Of a stretch of 5,924 bases of DNA, positions 1 to 5,695 are shown piece after piece; within the stretch, counting starts at the first letter, position 1; the number at the start of each line of letters is the position of its first letter. Location of the stretch: positions 1-5,924 of the forward strand of contig CABUOH010000084.1 of the NCBI GenBank assembly GCA_902493085.1. Reading direction: 5' to 3'. The DNA is from an uncultured Sutterella sp. GTDB lineage: Bacteria; Pseudomonadota; Gammaproteobacteria; Burkholderiales; Burkholderiaceae_F. Made by a program: the position numbers and the translations under genes. Under the pieces are notes generated by a model, which was given only the letters and a program-made list of their open reading frames with translations, was not told the origin of the DNA and made no database searches.

Positions 1-1
1 G

Positions 2-637
2 CTCCAGTTCGACTTCGTCTGCCGCGCCGGCATCTGCGGCTCCTGCGCCATGATGATCAACGGCAAGCCGGGTCTCGCCTGCCGTACGCTCACGCGTGAC
101 CTTCCGACGGAATTCACGCTCGCCCCGCTTCCCGCCTTCGAACTGATCGGCGACCTTTCGGTCAACACCGGCAAGTGGATGCGCAACATGTCCGAACGCA
201 TGGAAACGTGGGTTCACATGAAGGAAGAGGAAGTCGACCTTCGCAAGAAGGAAGTTCCGATGGATCCGCAGCTCGCCGAGGACATTTACGTGCTCGACCG
301 CTGCGTCGAATGCGGCTGCTGCATCGCTGGTTGCGGCACGGTCCGCATCCGTCCGGACTTCGTCGGCGGCGTCGGCATCAACAAGATCGCCCGCTTCCGT
401 CTCGACCCGCGTGACACGCGCAACGATGCCGACTACTACGACATCGTCGGTGACGAATCCGGCGTGTTCGGCTGCATGTCCCTCCTTGCCTGCCACGACT
501 TCTGCCCGAAGGAACTTCCCCTGAAGACGCAGATCGCCTTCATCCGTCGCAAGATGGCTGAGCAGGGCATGCGCGGCTACGACAAGGTTCTGCCGACCCA
601 GAAAAAGGCTATTCCCATTAAGCCGGCTAGGCAGTAA
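2..637 (+). CDS. frdB: Fumarate reductase iron-sulfur subunit FrdB, 5'-truncated
   Basis: This is the electron-transfer subunit of membrane-bound quinol:fumarate reductase, passing electrons from the quinol-oxidising cytochrome b subunit to the flavoprotein FrdA. The gene enters from the left edge in frame 2; 211 residues are visible before TAA at 635-637. Visible residues C7, C12, C15 and C27 are the [2Fe-2S] ligands. C101-x2-C104-x2-C107-x3-C111 followed by C158, C164 and C168 are the ligands of the [4Fe-4S] and [3Fe-4S] clusters. Adding 50 to these numbers reproduces, as I recall it, the Wolinella succinogenes FrdB cysteine numbering (57/62/65/77, 151/154/157/161, 208/214/218), so about 50 N-terminal residues are missing. 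This points to the Wolinella-type enzyme with a dihaem cytochrome b and gene order frdC-frdA-frdB, which would put frdA just upstream (inference). The C-terminus runs about 20 residues beyond the Wolinella protein with a Lys/Arg-rich tail. A succinate dehydrogenase SdhB is the main alternative, made unlikely by the aspA-dcuA context. Confidence 0.93.
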   Translation, partial: LQFDFVCRAGICGSCAMMINGKPGLACRTLTRDLPTEFTLAPLPAFELIGDLSVNTGKWMRNMSERMETWVHMKEEEVDLRKKEVPMDPQLAEDIYVLDRCVECGCCIAGCGTVRIRPDFVGGVGINKIARFRLDPRDTRNDADYYDIVGDESGVFGCMSLLACHDFCPKELPLKTQIAFIRRKMAEQGMRGYDKVLPTQKKAIPIKPARQ

Positions 638-650
638 AATGTAGATTGTG

Positions 651-690
651 AGAGGTGATCATTTTGAACGATCATCATTTGATCACCTCT
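651..690 (+). other. Inverted repeat at the 3' end of frdB (11-bp stem)
   Basis: The arms agaggtgatca (651-661) and tgatcacctct (680-690) are perfect reverse complements around an 18-nt loop, starting 13 nt after the frdB stop. There is no T-run behind it (tgcgattt follows), so it is not a classical intrinsic terminator. It may protect the 3' end of the frd transcript, mark a processing site, or act as a Rho-linked stop. Its GATC-rich arms also contain TGATCA twice. Role is inferred only. Confidence 0.6.
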
Positions 691-704
691 TGCGATTTAG
701 ACCC

Positions 705-753
705 GTTTCCCGGGATAAGCGTTCAGGACCAAACATAACGCCCCGCGGGAAAC
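705..753 (+). promoter_or_regulatory. Long imperfect hairpin in the aspA leader
   Basis: The arms gtttcccg (705-712) and cgggaaac (746-753) pair perfectly. Inside them gcgtt (719-723) pairs with aacgc (737-741), leaving a 6/4-nt internal loop and a 13-nt apical loop. It lies 72 nt upstream of the aspA ATG and follows the frdB hairpin. Two helices separated by an internal loop look more like a folded leader RNA or processing element than a protein operator. I recognise no known riboswitch family. The best sigma-70-like match nearby, TTGCGA (690-695), 18 nt, GATAAG (714-719), is too weak to call a promoter and would start transcription inside this hairpin. Confidence 0.5.
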
Positions 754-758
754 ACAAG

Positions 759-787
759 CGGTGAGGATCACCGGCAGAGAATTCTCT
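759..787 (+). promoter_or_regulatory. Short hairpin plus 12-bp palindrome in the aspA leader
   Basis: cggtga (759-764) pairs with tcaccg (768-773) over a 3-nt loop. Two bases later comes agagaattctct (776-787), a perfect 12-bp palindrome. The palindrome could bind a dimeric regulator as DNA or fold into a small RNA stem; the sequence does not decide between these. It ends 23 nt before the aspA Shine-Dalgarno. It does not match FNR (TTGATnnnnATCAA) or CRP consensus sites. Confidence 0.4.
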
Positions 788-810
788 TTGTCTGGTCCGA
801 GCCGAATATT

Positions 811-817
811 TGAGGAG
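811..817 (+). promoter_or_regulatory. Ribosome binding site of aspA
   Basis: tgaggag lies 8 nt upstream of the ATG at 826 and fixes that start. It sits in an A-rich, apparently unstructured stretch (caaataaa), in contrast to the unusual arrangement at dcuA. Confidence 0.85.
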
Positions 818-825
818 CAAATAAA

Positions 826-2223
826 ATGTCTCGTATTGAAAGCGACTTCCTTGGCGAACTCGAGATTCCGGATGAAGCCTACTACGGCGTCCAGACGATG
901 CGTGGTAAGCACAACTTCAACATCACCGAAATGCCGATGTCCCAGGAACCGTTCTTCGCCATCGCCTACGGCTATGTGAAGAAGGCCTCCGTGATGACGA
1001 ACAAGGAACTCGGCTGCATCCCGGCCGACGTCGCTGACGCTCTGATTTGGGCCTGCGATCAGATCATCGCCGGCAAGTACAACGACCAGTTCGTCACCGA
1101 CTGGCTCCAGGGCGGCGCTGGCACGTCCACGAACATGAACTGCAACGAAGTGCTCTGCAACCTCGCTTGCGAACACCTCGGCCTCCCGAAGGGCGACAAG
1201 AAGGTCTCTCCGAACGACCACGCCAACTTCGGTCAGTCCACGAACGACTCCTACCCGACGGCCTTCCACCTGTCCCTGATCCTGCGCTCCAACGTCCTTC
1301 TGAAGGCTGTTGAAGACCTCGTCGCCTCCTTCTACAAGAAGGCTGAAGAAACCAAGGACGTTCTCAAGATGGGCCGTACCCACCTTCAGGACGCTGTTCC
1401 GATGTCCTTCGGTCAGGAATTCCACGGCTGGGGCTTCACCATCGCCGACGAAATCAAGACGATCAAGGAAGCTCAGGAACACCTCAAGGTTGTCAACCTC
1501 GGCGCCACCGCCATCGGCACGACCGTGACGACGCATCCGGAATTCCCGGCCAAGGCTGTCAAGCACCTCGCTGAAATCACCGGCATCGACTTCCGCAACA
1601 GCGAAGACCTCATCGCCGCCACCTCCGACTGCGGTTCCTACGTTGCGCTCTCTTCCGCTGTGAAGAGCCTCGCCGTCAAGCTCACGAAGGTCTGCAACGA
1701 CCTCCGTCTCCTCGCTTCCGGTCCGCGTACGGGTCTCTCCGAGCTCATCCTTCCGCAGCTCCAGCCGGGTTCCTCCATCATGCCGGGCAAGGTCAACCCC
1801 GTGATCCCGGAAGTCACCAATCAGGCTGCCTTCCTCGCCATCGGTCTCGACACGACGGTCATGCTCGCCTCTTCCGCCGGCCAGCTCGAATTGAACGTCA
1901 TGGAACCGGTCATCACGTTCGCCCTCTACATGCAGATGAAGGTCATGACGAATGCCTGCAACCACCTGCGTGAAAAGTGCATCGACGGCATCGTTGTGAA
2001 CGCTGACCACTGCAAGGATCTCGTCATGGGCTCCCTCGGCATCATCACGATTCTGAAGCCGCACTTCGGCTACAAGCCCTGCGCCAACATCGCTCGCGAA
2101 GGCTTCCTCACCGGCAAGTCCCTCCATCAGCTCGTTGTTGAAGAAAAGCAGATGCTTACTCAGGAACAGTGGGACAAGGTCTTCACGTACGAAAACCTCA
2201 TCAACCCGAAGTTCGAAAAGTAA
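826..2223 (+). CDS. aspA: Aspartate ammonia-lyase (aspartase)
   Basis: It catalyses reversible deamination of L-aspartate to fumarate and ammonium in the cytoplasm, feeding fumarate to the reductase encoded upstream. The 465-residue protein belongs to the aspartase/fumarase superfamily. The superfamily signature GSSIMPGKVN is at residues 315-324; S316 corresponds to the catalytic Ser318, and K322/N324 to Lys324/Asn326, of Bacillus aspartase AspB. QSTND is at 137-141 and GRTHLQDAVPMS begins at 183, with H186 matching AspB His188; all three sites sit at a constant offset of two residues. The N-terminal FLGELEIPDEAYYGVQT and the GATAIGT segment are aspartase-like rather than fumarase-like. Length is close to family norm (E. 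coli AspA 478), lacking E. coli's C-terminal extension. The start has a good Shine-Dalgarno (811-817). Codon use is strongly biased (Lys almost always AAG), as expected for a highly expressed gene. dcuA follows 159 nt later on the same strand, probably co-transcribed. Fumarase C is the rejected alternative. Confidence 0.96.
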   Translation: MSRIESDFLGELEIPDEAYYGVQTMRGKHNFNITEMPMSQEPFFAIAYGYVKKASVMTNKELGCIPADVADALIWACDQIIAGKYNDQFVTDWLQGGAGTSTNMNCNEVLCNLACEHLGLPKGDKKVSPNDHANFGQSTNDSYPTAFHLSLILRSNVLLKAVEDLVASFYKKAEETKDVLKMGRTHLQDAVPMSFGQEFHGWGFTIADEIKTIKEAQEHLKVVNLGATAIGTTVTTHPEFPAKAVKHLAEITGIDFRNSEDLIAATSDCGSYVALSSAVKSLAVKLTKVCNDLRLLASGPRTGLSELILPQLQPGSSIMPGKVNPVIPEVTNQAAFLAIGLDTTVMLASSAGQLELNVMEPVITFALYMQMKVMTNACNHLREKCIDGIVVNADHCKDLVMGSLGIITILKPHFGYKPCANIAREGFLTGKSLHQLVVEEKQMLTQEQWDKVFTYENLINPKFEK

Positions 2224-2232
2224 GATAAGATA

Positions 2233-2271
2233 GTCCGGAATCCGGCCGCTCCGAAAGGGGCGACACCGGAC
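2233..2271 (+). other. GNRA-capped hairpin after aspA
   Basis: cgctcc (2247-2252) pairs with ggggcg (2257-2262), with one G-U pair, around a GAAA tetraloop (2253-2256). The outer helix can be either tccgg (2241-2245) with ccgga (2266-2270) or gtccgg (2233-2238) with ccggac (2266-2271), so two registers compete. It begins 9 nt after the aspA stop. No T-run follows (caaaaacg). It resembles a 3'-end stabiliser or an intercistronic processing element more than a terminator. Confidence 0.55.
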
Positions 2272-2279
2272 AAAAACGA

Positions 2280-2320
2280 AAGCTATCCGGTCTGGGTCCT
2301 GAACCCATGCCGGATAGCTT
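2280..2320 (+). other. Second hairpin of the aspA-dcuA gap (11-bp stem)
   Basis: aagctatccgg (2280-2290) pairs perfectly with ccggatagctt (2310-2320), and gggt (2294-2297) pairs with accc (2303-2306) inside. The + strand has no T-run after it (caaacaacc), so it is unlikely to stop transcription toward dcuA. On the - strand a T-rich stretch would follow, but no - strand gene precedes it. Its 3' arm overlaps a 10-nt sequence (2315-2324) complementary to 2371-2380, next to the dcuA start. Confidence 0.6.
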
Positions 2321-2340
2321 CAAACAACCAACCAAAGAAA

Positions 2341-2382
2341 AGAGAGGATTCAAAATCGGCTTGAGCCGGTTTTGAAGCTAAT
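2341..2382 (+). promoter_or_regulatory. Split dcuA ribosome binding site with an intervening hairpin
   Basis: The only good Shine-Dalgarno-like sequence upstream of dcuA is agagagga (2341-2348), 34 nt before the ATG at 2383, far too distant if the RNA is linear. Exactly between them lies a perfect 28-nt hairpin (2349-2376): ttcaaaatcggc, loop ttga, gccggttttgaa, giving 12 bp with one G-U pair. Folding it out leaves six nucleotides (gctaat) between the Shine-Dalgarno side and the ATG, close to the usual optimum. An in-frame TGA at 2362-2364 with no start codon after it excludes an upstream start. The same hairpin, with an A-run before and four Ts after its GC core, could instead act as a weak terminator/attenuator. 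Confidence 0.6.
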
Positions 2383-3717
2383 ATGGACTTCATCACCCTT
2401 CTTCAGTTCGTGGTCGTTCTCGCCGCGATCTTCCTCGGTGTTCGCCTCGGCGGCATCGGCATTGGCTACGTCGGCGGCGCCGGCGTTCTCGTCCTTGGTC
2501 TTGGCTTCGGCATGAAGCCGGGTAATGTGCCTTGGGACGTGATCCTCATCATCGCTTCCGTGATCGCTGCCATTGCTGCCATGCAGCTTGCGGGCGGTCT
2601 CGACTACCTCGTTCGCATCGCTGAACGCATTCTTCGCCGCAACCCGAAGCAGATCAACTATCTCGCTCCGGTCGTCACCTATGTGCTGACGCTCTTTGCC
2701 GGTACGGGCCACACCGCCTTCTCGATGATTCCGGTTATCGTTGAAGTTGCCAAGGAACAGAACATCCGTCCGGCCGTTCCGCTTTCCATCGCCGTGGTTG
2801 CCTCTCAGATTGCCATTACGGCTTCTCCGGTTTCCGCCGCCGTGATCTACATGTCCGGCGTGCTTGAACAGTTCGGCTGGTCCTATCCCACCCTGCTCGG
2901 CATCTGGATCGTGACGACGTTCGTCGGCTGCATGCTCACCGCCTTCATCATGACGCTCATCTCCAACATGGACCTGAGCTCCGATCCGGTTTACAAGGAA
3001 CGCCTTGCCAAGGGCCTCGTCAAGGCTCCGAACGCTACCGAAAAGAAGGAACTCCCGGCCGGCGCCAAGACGTCCGTCCTCATCTTCCTCCTCGGCGTTC
3101 TCTGCGTGGTCTTCTACGCCTCTGCCATTTCTCCGGCCGTTGGCCTGATCTCCCCGGTCGTCGTCCCGCGTGACGCCGCCATCTGGTGCTTCATGTTCAT
3201 CATTGCAACGTTGATCTCCTTCTGCTGCAAGATTGACATCAGCAAGATTGGCCAGTCCTCCGTCTTCCAGTCCGGCATGATCGCCTGCATCTGCGTGTTC
3301 GGCGTTGCTTGGCTTGGTGACACGTTTGTTTCCGGCCACGCCTCCGAAATCAAGGCTCTGGCTGCCGATTCCGTTGCCCAGTATCCGGCTCTCCTCGCCG
3401 TGGTGTTCTTCATCGCCGCCATGCTCCTGTACTCTCAGGCTGCTACGGCCAAGGCCATCACCCCGGCCATCGTTGCAGCTCTCGGCATCACCGCCGCCAA
3501 CCCGGGCGACTCCTACATGCTGGTCGCTTCCTTCGCCGCCGTGTCCGCCCTGTTCGTTCTTCCGACGTACCCGACTCTTCTCGGCGCCGTCCAGATGGAC
3601 TACACGGGTTCCACCCGCATCGGCAAGTGGGTTTTCAACCACTCCTTCTTCATCCCGGGCGTCATCGCCATCGTCATTTCCGTCGCTCTCGGCTTTGTTG
3701 CCTGCGCCATGTTCTAA
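2383..3717 (+). CDS. dcuA: Anaerobic C4-dicarboxylate transporter DcuA
   Basis: This inner-membrane carrier of the Dcu family exchanges or takes up aspartate, fumarate, malate and succinate; during fumarate respiration it typically swaps external dicarboxylate for internal succinate. The 444 residues are almost entirely hydrophobic segments, with one charged loop at about residues 195-229. Recognisable DcuA blocks are FLGVRLGGIGIG near residue 17, AGTGH (106-110), AITASPVSAAV near 144, ACICVFGVAWLGDTFVS from 301, LLYSQAATAKA (348-358) and LPTYPTLLGAVQMD from 393. They match E. coli DcuA (433 aa) better than DcuB, and DcuC is a different family. The ATG at 2383 aligns within three residues of the E. 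coli start, and no other start lies between it and an in-frame stop at 2362. Translation ends with tandem stops TAA TGA, followed by a strong terminator. It is probably co-transcribed with aspA, since I see no convincing promoter in the gap; the split ribosome binding site suggests translational control. Confidence 0.95.
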   Translation: MDFITLLQFVVVLAAIFLGVRLGGIGIGYVGGAGVLVLGLGFGMKPGNVPWDVILIIASVIAAIAAMQLAGGLDYLVRIAERILRRNPKQINYLAPVVTYVLTLFAGTGHTAFSMIPVIVEVAKEQNIRPAVPLSIAVVASQIAITASPVSAAVIYMSGVLEQFGWSYPTLLGIWIVTTFVGCMLTAFIMTLISNMDLSSDPVYKERLAKGLVKAPNATEKKELPAGAKTSVLIFLLGVLCVVFYASAISPAVGLISPVVVPRDAAIWCFMFIIATLISFCCKIDISKIGQSSVFQSGMIACICVFGVAWLGDTFVSGHASEIKALAADSVAQYPALLAVVFFIAAMLLYSQAATAKAITPAIVAALGITAANPGDSYMLVASFAAVSALFVLPTYPTLLGAVQMDYTGSTRIGKWVFNHSFFIPGVIAIVISVALGFVACAMF

Positions 3718-3730
3718 TGACTTCGGGATT

Positions 3731-3755
3731 AGTCGTTCAGCCTGACTGATCGACT
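3731..3755 (+). other. Small hairpin between the dcuA stop and its terminator
   Basis: agtcg (3731-3735) pairs with cgact (3751-3755), and after one T-T mismatch ttcag... (3737-3740) pairs with ctga (3746-3749), around a 5-nt loop. It precedes the terminator by 12 nt and probably only adds 3'-end stability. A shorter alternative stem, ctaat (3714-3718) with attag (3728-3732), overlaps the stop codon. Confidence 0.4.
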
Positions 3756-3767
3756 GAGAAAGAAAGC

Positions 3768-3808
3768 ACGGGCCCCCATCCTTCGGGATTGGGGCCCGTT
3801 TCACTTTT
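3768..3808 (+). terminator. Intrinsic terminator of the aspA-dcuA transcript
   Basis: acgggcccc (3768-3776) pairs with ggggcccgt (3791-3799). After a single C/T mismatch atcc (3778-3781) pairs with ggat (3786-3789), closed by a C(UUCG)G tetraloop. The tail tttcactttt follows. On the opposite strand the stem is followed by a T-rich run (gtgctttctttct), so it can also stop transcripts coming from the convergent esterase gene. Confidence 0.9.
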
Positions 3809-3829
3809 GAGATGTTCCTACGGAACTGT

Positions 3830-3866
3830 AAATGGCCCCGCGCTCCACTGTTGCATAGGGCCATTT
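3830..3866 (-). terminator. Inverted repeat downstream of the esterase gene, probable weak terminator
   Basis: aaatggccc (3830-3838) and gggccattt (3858-3866) are perfect 9-bp arms with a 19-nt loop, 11 bases beyond the esterase stop on the - strand. In that direction the stem ends in only three Ts (tttacag), which is weak, so the bidirectional dcuA terminator beyond it may do the main work. Confidence 0.5.
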
Positions 3867-3877
3867 CTACGTGATTA

Positions 3878-5482
3878 TCAACGTGCGGGATTGGCCAGGC
3901 GCTCAAACGCCCAAGGGTCTCGAACGAGTTTCGGCATCGACGTGAAGGATAGGGCGCGGCGTGTTCGGAATTCGTATTCAGGCCAATGGGCTTCGTGCGT
4001 TCTGGCGAATTCGCACCAGGTGCCGTGCATGGCGTAGGCAAGTGATTTAGGCGCATCGGCGCCGTTTGACTTTACTGCGCGCGGCGCGTCGAGGTTGTCG
4101 AAGACAAACGGGACGTCGTTGGAGTGTGCAGCGCCGATTTTCGCCCCGCTCGAACCCTCGACCGGACTTTCCCAATCAAAGCTGTAGGCCCATACGCGCG
4201 CACCTCCTCTGCGAAGCGATTCGATCAGGCGCACGCACGGCATGCGGAAGATGATGTCGCTTTGGATCTGCGCGAATAGGTCGCCCGGGGTTGAGCCGCG
4301 GCCGGCGCGTCGGTAGGCTTCCGGCAGGTCGGCTCTGAGGCCGGCATTCGTGCAAAGCGCCTTGAGCATCGATTCGTTCACCTTGTCTATGAATCCGTTG
4401 GGCACAATGTAGTGGCGCCATTCGGATCGGGTCGAGCCGGCGATGACGGAAAGTCCGGCACAGGCCCCGTCGGCGATGGCATCCACCGGGCGCTTGGGCA
4501 TGAAGTCGTCTCCAACGAATGCCTTGAAGAGAGCGACGTTGCCTTGAGTGCTTCGCGCCCATTCACGATTCATCGCGAGCTTTCCTGCTATGGCACCGAA
4601 GGCGGCGATCTGATTGTCCGTCACTGTCATGATTGATTCGCGCGTGGGCGCGCAACCGATGGCGTCGCAGACGATTTTTGCAGCAGCATCGGCTTGAGCT
4701 TCATCTTTCCACTGGGCGACGGCGGATGGGCTTTGAGTGATTGCGCCGGCGAGGAGTCCCTTGGCGTATGGGGAGGCGATCACGTCAACGAGGTGCGTAG
4801 CGCCCGCCGATTGACCAAATGCCGTGATTTTGTCGGGATCCCCGCCAAAGGCCGCAATGTTTGCCTTCACCCATCGCAGCCCTTCCAGAATGTCGCGATT
4901 TCCGTTCCCCGTGTCGCCCCCCTTAAGCTTGAGGAAACCGTCCACATTGACGCGGTAGGCGAGCGTAACCAAAACGATGCCGTCACGAGCAAAGTTCGTG
5001 CCGTCGAAGCGTTCGTCGTTCTGCGCACAGTTGATCGATCCGCCGCCCGGCACCCATACCATCACGGGATGGTTCTTGCCTGACTTTGGTGCCCAGATGT
5101 TGAGGCAGAGCGGACCGTCCCCACCCACCATCTTGTTTTTCCCAGTCTTGTCGGGATTGGGCTGCAGCGGGATGCTGCCGGGCTCGAAGCAGTCCATGAC
5201 GCCCTCGTGAGCGCCGAAAGGTTCGGGTTTTAGGAACCGTCGCACGGGATCGTACGGGTTCTTGATGAACGGAATGCCGAGCCAGCGACGAACGCCCGTG
5301 CCTTCGAGCACGAGTCCTCGATATTTGCCCGTGGGGGCTGCTGCCGTCGCATGGGCGATGGCGCCGGGCGGTATATCGGGCTGCGATTCGGGGATTTCAC
5401 TCTTCGAGTCAGCTGCGCATCCCGACAACAGGGCGGGCGTGAGTGCTGCAGAGCAGGCTCCTATGAATTGTCTTCTTTGCAT
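3878..5482 (-). CDS. Secreted type-B carboxylesterase, probable Tat-exported lipoprotein
   Basis: An alpha/beta-hydrolase of the type-B carboxylesterase (COesterase/PnbA) family, predicted to hydrolyse esters outside the cytoplasm; the natural substrate cannot be told. The 534 residues have normal family length. RRQFIG at residues 3-8 is Tat-like, and LLSGC ending at C22 is a lipobox, with Ala at +2 favouring the outer membrane by E. coli sorting rules. The catalytic triad is probably S225 in FGQSAG (family usually GESAG), E354 in GSTRSEW and H453 in GAAHSNDVPFVF. The oxyanion-hole motif, usually HGGGF, is PGGGS at 145-149. C98 and C126 occupy the positions of the family's first disulfide. 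The ATG at 5482 is chosen because it opens the signal peptide, although no strong Shine-Dalgarno precedes it. It is a single gene, convergent with dcuA, with no obvious link to fumarate respiration. Its second and third sense codons after Met include AGA AGA, unlike the biased CGT/CGC use of the respiratory genes. Confidence 0.88.
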   Translation of the reverse strand: MQRRQFIGACSAALTPALLSGCAADSKSEIPESQPDIPPGAIAHATAAAPTGKYRGLVLEGTGVRRWLGIPFIKNPYDPVRRFLKPEPFGAHEGVMDCFEPGSIPLQPNPDKTGKNKMVGGDGPLCLNIWAPKSGKNHPVMVWVPGGGSINCAQNDERFDGTNFARDGIVLVTLAYRVNVDGFLKLKGGDTGNGNRDILEGLRWVKANIAAFGGDPDKITAFGQSAGATHLVDVIASPYAKGLLAGAITQSPSAVAQWKDEAQADAAAKIVCDAIGCAPTRESIMTVTDNQIAAFGAIAGKLAMNREWARSTQGNVALFKAFVGDDFMPKRPVDAIADGACAGLSVIAGSTRSEWRHYIVPNGFIDKVNESMLKALCTNAGLRADLPEAYRRAGRGSTPGDLFAQIQSDIIFRMPCVRLIESLRRGGARVWAYSFDWESPVEGSSGAKIGAAHSNDVPFVFDNLDAPRAVKSNGADAPKSLAYAMHGTWCEFARTHEAHWPEYEFRTRRALSFTSMPKLVRDPWAFERLANPAR

Positions 5483-5548
5483 GGTCTAAGGTCTCAAGTG
5501 GAGCGGCGAGGCGTGAGCCTAGGGCGCTCGGTCGTGGATTCTCGGACG

Positions 5549-5576
5549 ATTGTACAAATCCCATTCATCTTGAGAA
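5549..5576 (-). promoter_or_regulatory. Candidate sigma-70 promoter of the esterase gene
   Basis: On the - strand TTCTCA (5576-5571) and TACAAT (5554-5549) are separated by 16 nt. The -10 matches TATAAT in five of six positions, the -35 matches TTGACA in four. Transcription would start near 5542, giving a leader of about 60 nt. The rest of 5483-5651 shows no gene or repeat I can support. Confidence 0.4.
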
Positions 5577-5651
5577 GTCGGATTGGGCGTGTGCTTGAGT
5601 TCTGGCAAATTACGCGCGTAAGTCTGAAGCTGTCGTCAATCGCGGCGGTGG

Positions 5652-5688
5652 CAAAACAAAAGCCCCGCGGATTCTCCACGGGGCTTTT
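5652..5688 (-). terminator. Intrinsic terminator after tRNA-Leu
   Basis: The arms aaaagccccg (5658-5667) and cggggctttt (5679-5688) are perfect 10-bp complements, with gga/tcc extending the stem inside the loop. On the - strand the stem ends in TTTTGTTTTG. It starts 7 nt past the encoded CCA of tRNA-Leu and separates the tRNA transcript from the esterase gene. Confidence 0.9.
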
Positions 5689-5695
5689 GAGAGGG

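Noticed and set aside
646..692. FNR or CRP site in the frdB-aspA gap
   Set aside because: TTGA and ATCA/TGATCA half-sites occur, but none have the spacing of TTGATnnnnATCAA or the CRP consensus; they are parts of the inverted repeat.
697..2127. 476-codon open frame on the - strand opposite aspA
   Set aside because: It is a mirror of aspA caused by strong codon bias. The product is low-complexity, rich in Asp/Glu/Arg/Gly/Val, with no recognisable family, and aspA in the other direction is certain.
826..2223. Fumarase C instead of aspartase
   Set aside because: The N-terminal and substrate-loop segments match aspartases closely, and the neighbours frdB and dcuA fit aspartate use.
2280..2320. 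Hairpin as an intrinsic terminator separating aspA from dcuA
   Set aside because: The stem is good, but the + strand lacks any T-run behind it, so termination there is not supported.
2350..4056. 568-codon open frame on the - strand opposite dcuA
   Set aside because: Its translation is His/Asp/Gly/Glu-rich without domain character and spans dcuA, its terminator and part of the esterase gene. dcuA is clearly the real gene.
4694..5083. Open frames on the + strand opposite the esterase gene, also near 4412-4636 and 5351-5827
   Set aside because: They overlap the well-supported esterase or the tRNA region, lack family features and show no ribosome binding sites.
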